Shown in pieces: positions 6,778 to 7,534 of a stretch of 7,534 nt of DNA. The translations under genes were made by a program, and so were the position numbers. Within the stretch, counting starts at the first letter, position 1, and every line of letters starts with the position of its first letter. The stretch is from Bacillota bacterium (GTDB taxonomy: Bacteria > Bacillota > Clostridia > Lachnospirales > Cellulosilyticaceae): the NCBI GenBank assembly GCA_023457875.1, contig JAEXBC010000142.1, positions 1 to 7,534 on the forward strand, given 5' to 3'. Below the pieces are notes generated by a model. That model ran no database searches and was not told where the DNA came from. It was given only the letters and a program-made list of their open reading frames with translations.

Positions 6778-7083
6778 TTGACACGCTTATTGATTTGCAA
6801 AGATAAAGAACAAAACACCTTACTAGAAGCAAAGTTACTTACAGAGACAGAAAATATTACATATTCAATTGTTGATAATCCCCCAGAAATCAAAGAGATA
6901 AATGGATATAGTGGGAGGTATACTATCGACGAAGCTGGAAATATAGTGGTGAGTTATGAAGAAATCCTAAAAACTGAATTTGAACTTCTGAAAGAAGAAC
7001 TAGAAGAAGAAAAGTTGAAAAATAAACAACTAAATGAAGCTGTGACAGAACTAAGGATGATAGTCAGTATGCAATTAACGTAA
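6778..7083 (+). CDS. Small coiled-coil tail accessory protein (101 aa)
   Basis: Unassigned phage protein of 101 residues. The N-terminal part (about 1-60) is polar and beta-like, ending IDEAGNIVVSYEEI, and the C-terminal part (about 62-98) is a strongly charged predicted coiled coil, FELLKEELEEEKLKNKQLNE, closing with AVTELRMIVSM. Proteins with a short beta region, then a Glu/Lys-rich heptad segment and an ELxMxI ending are common directly after fibre genes in Gram-positive siphophages, but I know of no established role. It may help fibre folding or attachment; that is inference from position only. The TTG start is set by AGAGGAG; ATG 6769 would add three residues. No signal peptide or membrane segment is present. 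Confidence 0.75.
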   Translation: MTRLLICKDKEQNTLLEAKLLTETENITYSIVDNPPEIKEINGYSGRYTIDEAGNIVVSYEEILKTEFELLKEELEEEKLKNKQLNEAVTELRMIVSMQLT

Positions 7084-7098
7084 GCGTTAAAATATCAT

Positions 7099-7106
7099 AG
7101 GAGGAG
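7099..7106 (+). promoter_or_regulatory. Ribosome binding site of the 48-aa gene
   Basis: AGGAGGAG lies ahead of two in-frame ATGs, at 7108 and 7117. The first leaves only 1-3 bases of spacing, the second about 10-12, so 7117 is preferred, though 7108 is not excluded and would add three residues. Confidence 0.65.
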
Positions 7107-7116
7107 AATGCACAAT

Positions 7117-7263
7117 ATGGCGAAGACATTTACATTTACAAAGGAATCTGGATTAGTAAAGATATGGGTTTCGAATGTTCAAAGTGATCTATATACACTT
7201 GAACAAGTGCCTATTCTTTATAATCTTAGGGATTTAGTTGCTGAAGTACTAGAAAATAAGTAA
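7117..7263 (+). CDS. Small conserved-type phage protein (48 aa)
   Basis: An intact 48-residue reading frame from ATG to TAA behind a strong Shine-Dalgarno site. The product begins MAKTFTFTKESGLVKIWVSN, continues with DLYTLEQVPILYNLRDLVAE and ends VLENK. The first half looks like two beta strands and the second like a helix. Very short proteins carrying a T-x-x-x-VP motif followed by a helix commonly lie between fibre and lysis genes in Clostridia phages; their function is unknown and I do not assign one. It has no membrane segment or signal peptide, so it is unlikely to be a holin. Support is the ribosome site, the correct strand, the fit between flanking genes (33 and 25 bases apart) and coding-like composition. 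Confidence 0.72.
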   Translation: MAKTFTFTKESGLVKIWVSNVQSDLYTLEQVPILYNLRDLVAEVLENK

Positions 7264-7276
7264 AAAATAATCCCCT

Positions 7277-7282
7277 AGGAGG
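7277..7282 (+). promoter_or_regulatory. Ribosome binding site of the XhlA-like gene
   Basis: A perfect AGGAGG sits 6 bases before ATG 7289 in a 25-base intergenic gap, marking the start without ambiguity. Confidence 0.85.
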
Positions 7283-7288
7283 TTTAGT

Positions 7289-7519
7289 ATGCCAGAAGAA
7301 AGTAGCAACGTATTGCAAGAAATACGAGAAGATATAGTATTTATCAAGACTACACTAACAAATATTACAGCTAATCTTGATTTAAAACTTGTTACTTTGG
7401 AAGAAAAGATTAAAGTTGCTAACCATAGAATTTCAGATTTGGAGGATCAGAACAAATGGTTATGGAAAACCGTGGTAGGTGCAATACTGGCAGGAGTTAT
7501 TGCGGTATATTTTAAATAG
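7289..7519 (+). CDS. xhlA: XhlA-like lysis-associated membrane protein
   Basis: Predicted 76-residue protein of the XhlA (haemolysin XhlA) type. Residues about 6-56 form a charged amphipathic coiled coil (NVLQEIREDIVFIKTTLTNI near the start and VANHRISDLEDQNKWLWK at its end). A single C-terminal membrane segment follows at about 61-75 (TVVGAILAGVIAVYF), ending in Lys. Length and layout agree with the family. In the Bacillus subtilis prophage PBSX, XhlA is a membrane-associated protein that works with the holin XhlB and the amidase XlyA in host lysis. Here it would sit at the inner membrane with the coiled coil in the cytoplasm. It lies after the last tail-associated genes and 10 bases before another start codon, as expected at the head of a lysis cassette. 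Some siphophages carry similar proteins of untested function, so a direct lysis role is inferred. Confidence 0.82.
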   Translation: MPEESSNVLQEIREDIVFIKTTLTNITANLDLKLVTLEEKIKVANHRISDLEDQNKWLWKTVVGAILAGVIAVYFK

Positions 7520-7522
7520 GAG
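7518..7522 (+). promoter_or_regulatory. Ribosome binding site at the right edge
   Basis: AGGAG overlaps the XhlA-like TAG stop (7517-7519) and lies 7 bases before ATG 7530. It supports a further gene running off the window. Confidence 0.6.
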
Positions 7523-7529
7523 TGGTCTT

Positions 7530-7534
7530 ATGAC
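7530..7534 (+). CDS. Start of next gene, probably holin or endolysin (3' partial)
   Basis: Only ATGAC is visible, giving Met and the first two bases of the next codon. The call rests on the well-spaced AGGAG site upstream and on gene order: genes directly after XhlA in Gram-positive phages are usually a holin or an N-acetylmuramoyl-L-alanine amidase type endolysin. Nothing in the sequence distinguishes between them. Confidence 0.4.

Noticed and set aside
7084..7116. Possible promoter in the AT-rich gap before the 48-residue gene
   Set aside because: TTAAAATATCAT looks vaguely like a -10 region but there is no matching -35 element at the proper distance, and AT-rich phage DNA gives such matches by chance.
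7264..7288. Possible hairpin TCC-CCTA-GGA masking the XhlA ribosome site
   Set aside because: Only three base pairs form, too weak to sequester the AGGAGG site without supporting conservation.
1..7534. Defence system, CRISPR array, tRNA, transposon or integration site
   Set aside because: I looked on both strands and saw no repeat-spacer pattern, cloverleaf, transposase motif or defence-type domain; every long frame on the + strand fits a tail or lysis gene.

Overview
The window is a stretch of a tailed-phage (siphovirus-type) structural module, most likely from a prophage or phage of a low-GC Bacillota host, probably class Clostridia. The evidence is the AT-rich composition, strong purine-rich Shine-Dalgarno sites (AGGAGG type), frequent TTG/GTG starts, a Gram-positive phage gene order (tape measure, distal tail, hub, fibre, small proteins, lysis), and an XhlA-type protein at the right end. 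All genes are on the + strand and are packed so tightly that they almost certainly form one late transcript. No promoter, terminator, tRNA, CRISPR array or insertion sequence is visible, and no gene-free stretch exceeds about 35 bases.

Layout. Bases 2-1873 hold the C-terminal part of the tail tape measure protein, whose N-terminus lies off the left edge. Bases 1886-4471 encode an 861-residue mosaic tail protein: an N-terminal DNRLRE/CBM96-like domain, four related Ig-like repeats, two FN3-like beta domains and a C-terminal domain resembling the distal-tail (Dit/hub) barrel. Bases 4458-5477 encode a gp27/XkdQ-like tail hub protein. Bases 5471-5650 encode a 59-residue probable beta-barrel protein. 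Bases 5651-6763 encode a collagen-like tail fibre. Three short genes follow: a coiled-coil accessory protein (6778-7083), a 48-residue protein (7117-7263), and an XhlA-like membrane protein (7289-7519). The start codon of one more gene, probably holin or endolysin, lies at 7530.

How they work together. The tape measure sets tail length and helps deliver DNA. The mosaic protein and the hub would build the tail tip, the small barrel protein may complete or plug it, and the fibre reaches the host surface. The DNRLRE/Ig array could add low-affinity binding to surface carbohydrate. XhlA and the next gene begin the lysis cassette. Gene overlaps and Shine-Dalgarno sites inside or across upstream stop codons point to translational coupling, which would keep tail-tip subunits in proportion.

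The overall plan is a familiar tail module. The less ordinary parts are the domain order of the 861-residue protein, the tiny barrel gene fused by translation to the hub gene, the unrecognised fibre tip, and the absence of any visible cell-wall hydrolase domain in the tail proteins present. All domain calls were made by reading the sequence, without database searches.
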